Source: Deltaproteobacteria bacterium (lineage in GTDB: Bacteria; Desulfobacterota; Desulfobacteria; Desulfobacterales; Desulfobacteraceae). From it: 13,518 nt of DNA. The stretch is taken from the NCBI GenBank assembly GCA_019314105.1, contig JAFCZY010000013.1, positions 1-13,518 of the forward strand. The letters are read 5' to 3'. The notes below the pieces were generated by a model, which was not told the origin of the DNA, ran no database searches, and worked only from the letters and a program-made list of their open reading frames with translations. Each line of letters starts with the position of its first letter. The stretch's first letter is position 1. Position numbers and translations under genes: made by a program. Shown here in pieces: positions 12,676-13,518 of the stretch.

Positions 12676-13518
12676 TGGGGGTGCCCCCGTTTTTTAATAC
12701 AAACGCATTTTCCCGGCTGAACCGCACCTTGATATGTTCACCCTCTTGGAGCTTTGGAACTGAACCATCGTTATTGAGTCGCATGGTAAATAATTGGTCC
12801 TGTTCGGTTGTAAGTGTTACCACGGCATAAGCGCCCTCAAAACTGATGGTCTTCGTACGACAAGCCAAACCGTTTTCTGCAGTGGGGTCTTTTGCTAAAA
12901 ATACGGTCTCGGGTCGGATAAAAATAGTGGCGGGCTCTCCTTTTGCCATGTGTTGGGGGTTTTTACAAAAAAATGATCCGCATGCTGTCTTAAGAAGTGC
13001 ATAGTCACCATCAATACTGATGATATCACCCTGAATAATATTGCTTTCGCCGACAAAGGATGCCACAAAAGCGGTTTCTGGGGTGTTGTAAATAACATCG
13101 GATTCGGCCACCTGTTCCAGCTTGCCAATGGACATCACCCCCACACGATCAGACATGGTCAATGCTTCGGTCTGATCGTGGGTGATATAAACAAAGGTGA
13201 CCTCGGTGCGACGTTGAATATTACGCAACTCAGCGCGCATATGGTTCCTCAGCCTCAAATCCAGGGCGGACAATGGTTCGTCAAGCAATAAAACGGCAGG
13301 ATTAACCGCCAGAGCACGGGCTATGGCCACCCGCTGTTTTTGCCCGCCAGACAGTTCGCTGACCATTCTATCGCCGGTTCCATAAAGATCCACAAGCTCA
13401 ATGAGTTCTTCCACCTTTTTAATTCGTTTCGCTTTTGGCACGTGGCGCACTTCCAGGCCGAATCCGATATTTTCTTCCACCGTCATCAGGGGGAAAAGCG
13501 CCAGGTTCTGGAATATCA
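12668..13518 (-). CDS. ABC transporter ATP-binding protein, PotA-like, 5' end cut by window edge
   Basis: The frame is open to the right edge, so 282 residues are visible and the start and Walker A lie outside. The methionine at 13486 is internal: the codons before it read IFQNLALFPL, the Q-loop region (FQNxALFPHMTVEEN) of PotA-type ATPases. Counted from the first visible codon, the signature LSGGQKQRVAIARAL is at about 55-69, Walker B VLLLDEPLSALD at about 75-86, and the H-loop THDQTEAL at about 112-119. A C-terminal TOBE-like domain (about 190-282) is typical of importers for polyamines, sugars and related solutes. The protein powers transport through the two permeases encoded downstream. 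All visible catalytic motifs are intact. Confidence 0.95.
   Translation of the reverse strand, partial: IFQNLALFPLMTVEENIGFGLEVRHVPKAKRIKKVEELIELVDLYGTGDRMVSELSGGQKQRVAIARALAVNPAVLLLDEPLSALDLRLRNHMRAELRNIQRRTEVTFVYITHDQTEALTMSDRVGVMSIGKLEQVAESDVIYNTPETAFVASFVGESNIIQGDIISIDGDYALLKTACGSFFCKNPQHMAKGEPATIFIRPETVFLAKDPTAENGLACRTKTISFEGAYAVVTLTTEQDQLFTMRLNNDGSVPKLQEGEHIKVRFSRENAFVLKNGGTPIA
12677..12695. other. G/C hairpin at the ATPase-permease junction
   Basis: On the plus strand GGGGGTGCCCCC (12677-12688) is followed by G and six T (12690-12695). In the mRNA (minus strand) it becomes GGGGGCACCCCC, sitting one base before the TTG start of the permease. It could hide the only G-rich stretch available for ribosome binding. 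On the antisense strand it resembles a short terminator. Confidence 0.45.

Noticed and set aside
12668..13486. Methionine at 13486 as the start of the ATPase
   Set aside because: Codons upstream to the window edge stay in frame and encode the Q-loop (FQNLALFP), so this Met is internal and the gene is truncated by the window.
1..13518. CRISPR array, toxin-antitoxin, restriction or other known defence genes
   Set aside because: No regularly spaced repeats of the right size were seen, and every substantial frame is accounted for by another family.

Overview
The window looks like chromosomal DNA from a Gram-negative, AT-leaning anaerobe. The gene families fit a sulfate-reducing deltaproteobacterium (Desulfobacterota, Desulfobacteraceae-like). 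These include a TAXI-type binding protein beside a crotonase and an NDP-forming acyl-CoA synthetase, and a very acidic protein of unknown function upstream of valS. This placement is an inference from family content and protein style; no search was run. Most of the window is ordinary housekeeping sequence with accessory segments at both ends.

Layout. (1) 1-2482: a tight minus-strand cluster in the order TAXI periplasmic binding protein, enoyl-CoA hydratase/isomerase, acyl-CoA synthetase CoA-binding subunit (cut by the left edge). A promoter and a spaced 9-bp inverted repeat lie upstream. (2) 2530-5358: lepA (minus) and a response-regulator diguanylate cyclase (plus) diverge from a 123-bp region. 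Their predicted promoters interlock, and the two ribosome-binding regions form a perfect 14-bp inverted repeat. Both genes start with non-ATG codons (TTG and GTG). (3) 5361-9396: nadC, valS and an acidic unknown gene, all minus strand. nadC follows valS by 6 bp, and a terminator-like hairpin separates valS from the acidic gene. (4) 9540-10467: rsmE and tRNA-Phe(GAA) on the plus strand, the tRNA with a near-consensus promoter and a hairpin behind it. (5) 10468-10942: a gene-free stretch holding several small repeats and a 74-bp imperfect inverted repeat. (6) 10943-13518: a minus-strand polyamine-type ABC importer (ATPase, permease, permease), cut at the 5' end of the ATPase. It looks richer in G+C than its neighbours.

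How the genes work together. LepA, ValRS, RsmE and tRNA-Phe serve translation, and NadC serves NAD synthesis. The cyclase probably converts a two-component signal into c-di-GMP. The first cluster suggests capture of an organic acid and handling of its CoA thioester, but no TRAP permease is visible. The ABC genes encode an importer whose binding protein is not in view. I see no CRISPR array, transposase, integrase gene or recognisable defence system. The observations most worth follow-up are the TAXI/crotonase/acyl-CoA-synthetase cluster, the symmetric lepA/cyclase intergenic region, the acidic protein beside valS, and the repeat-bearing gap behind tRNA-Phe.
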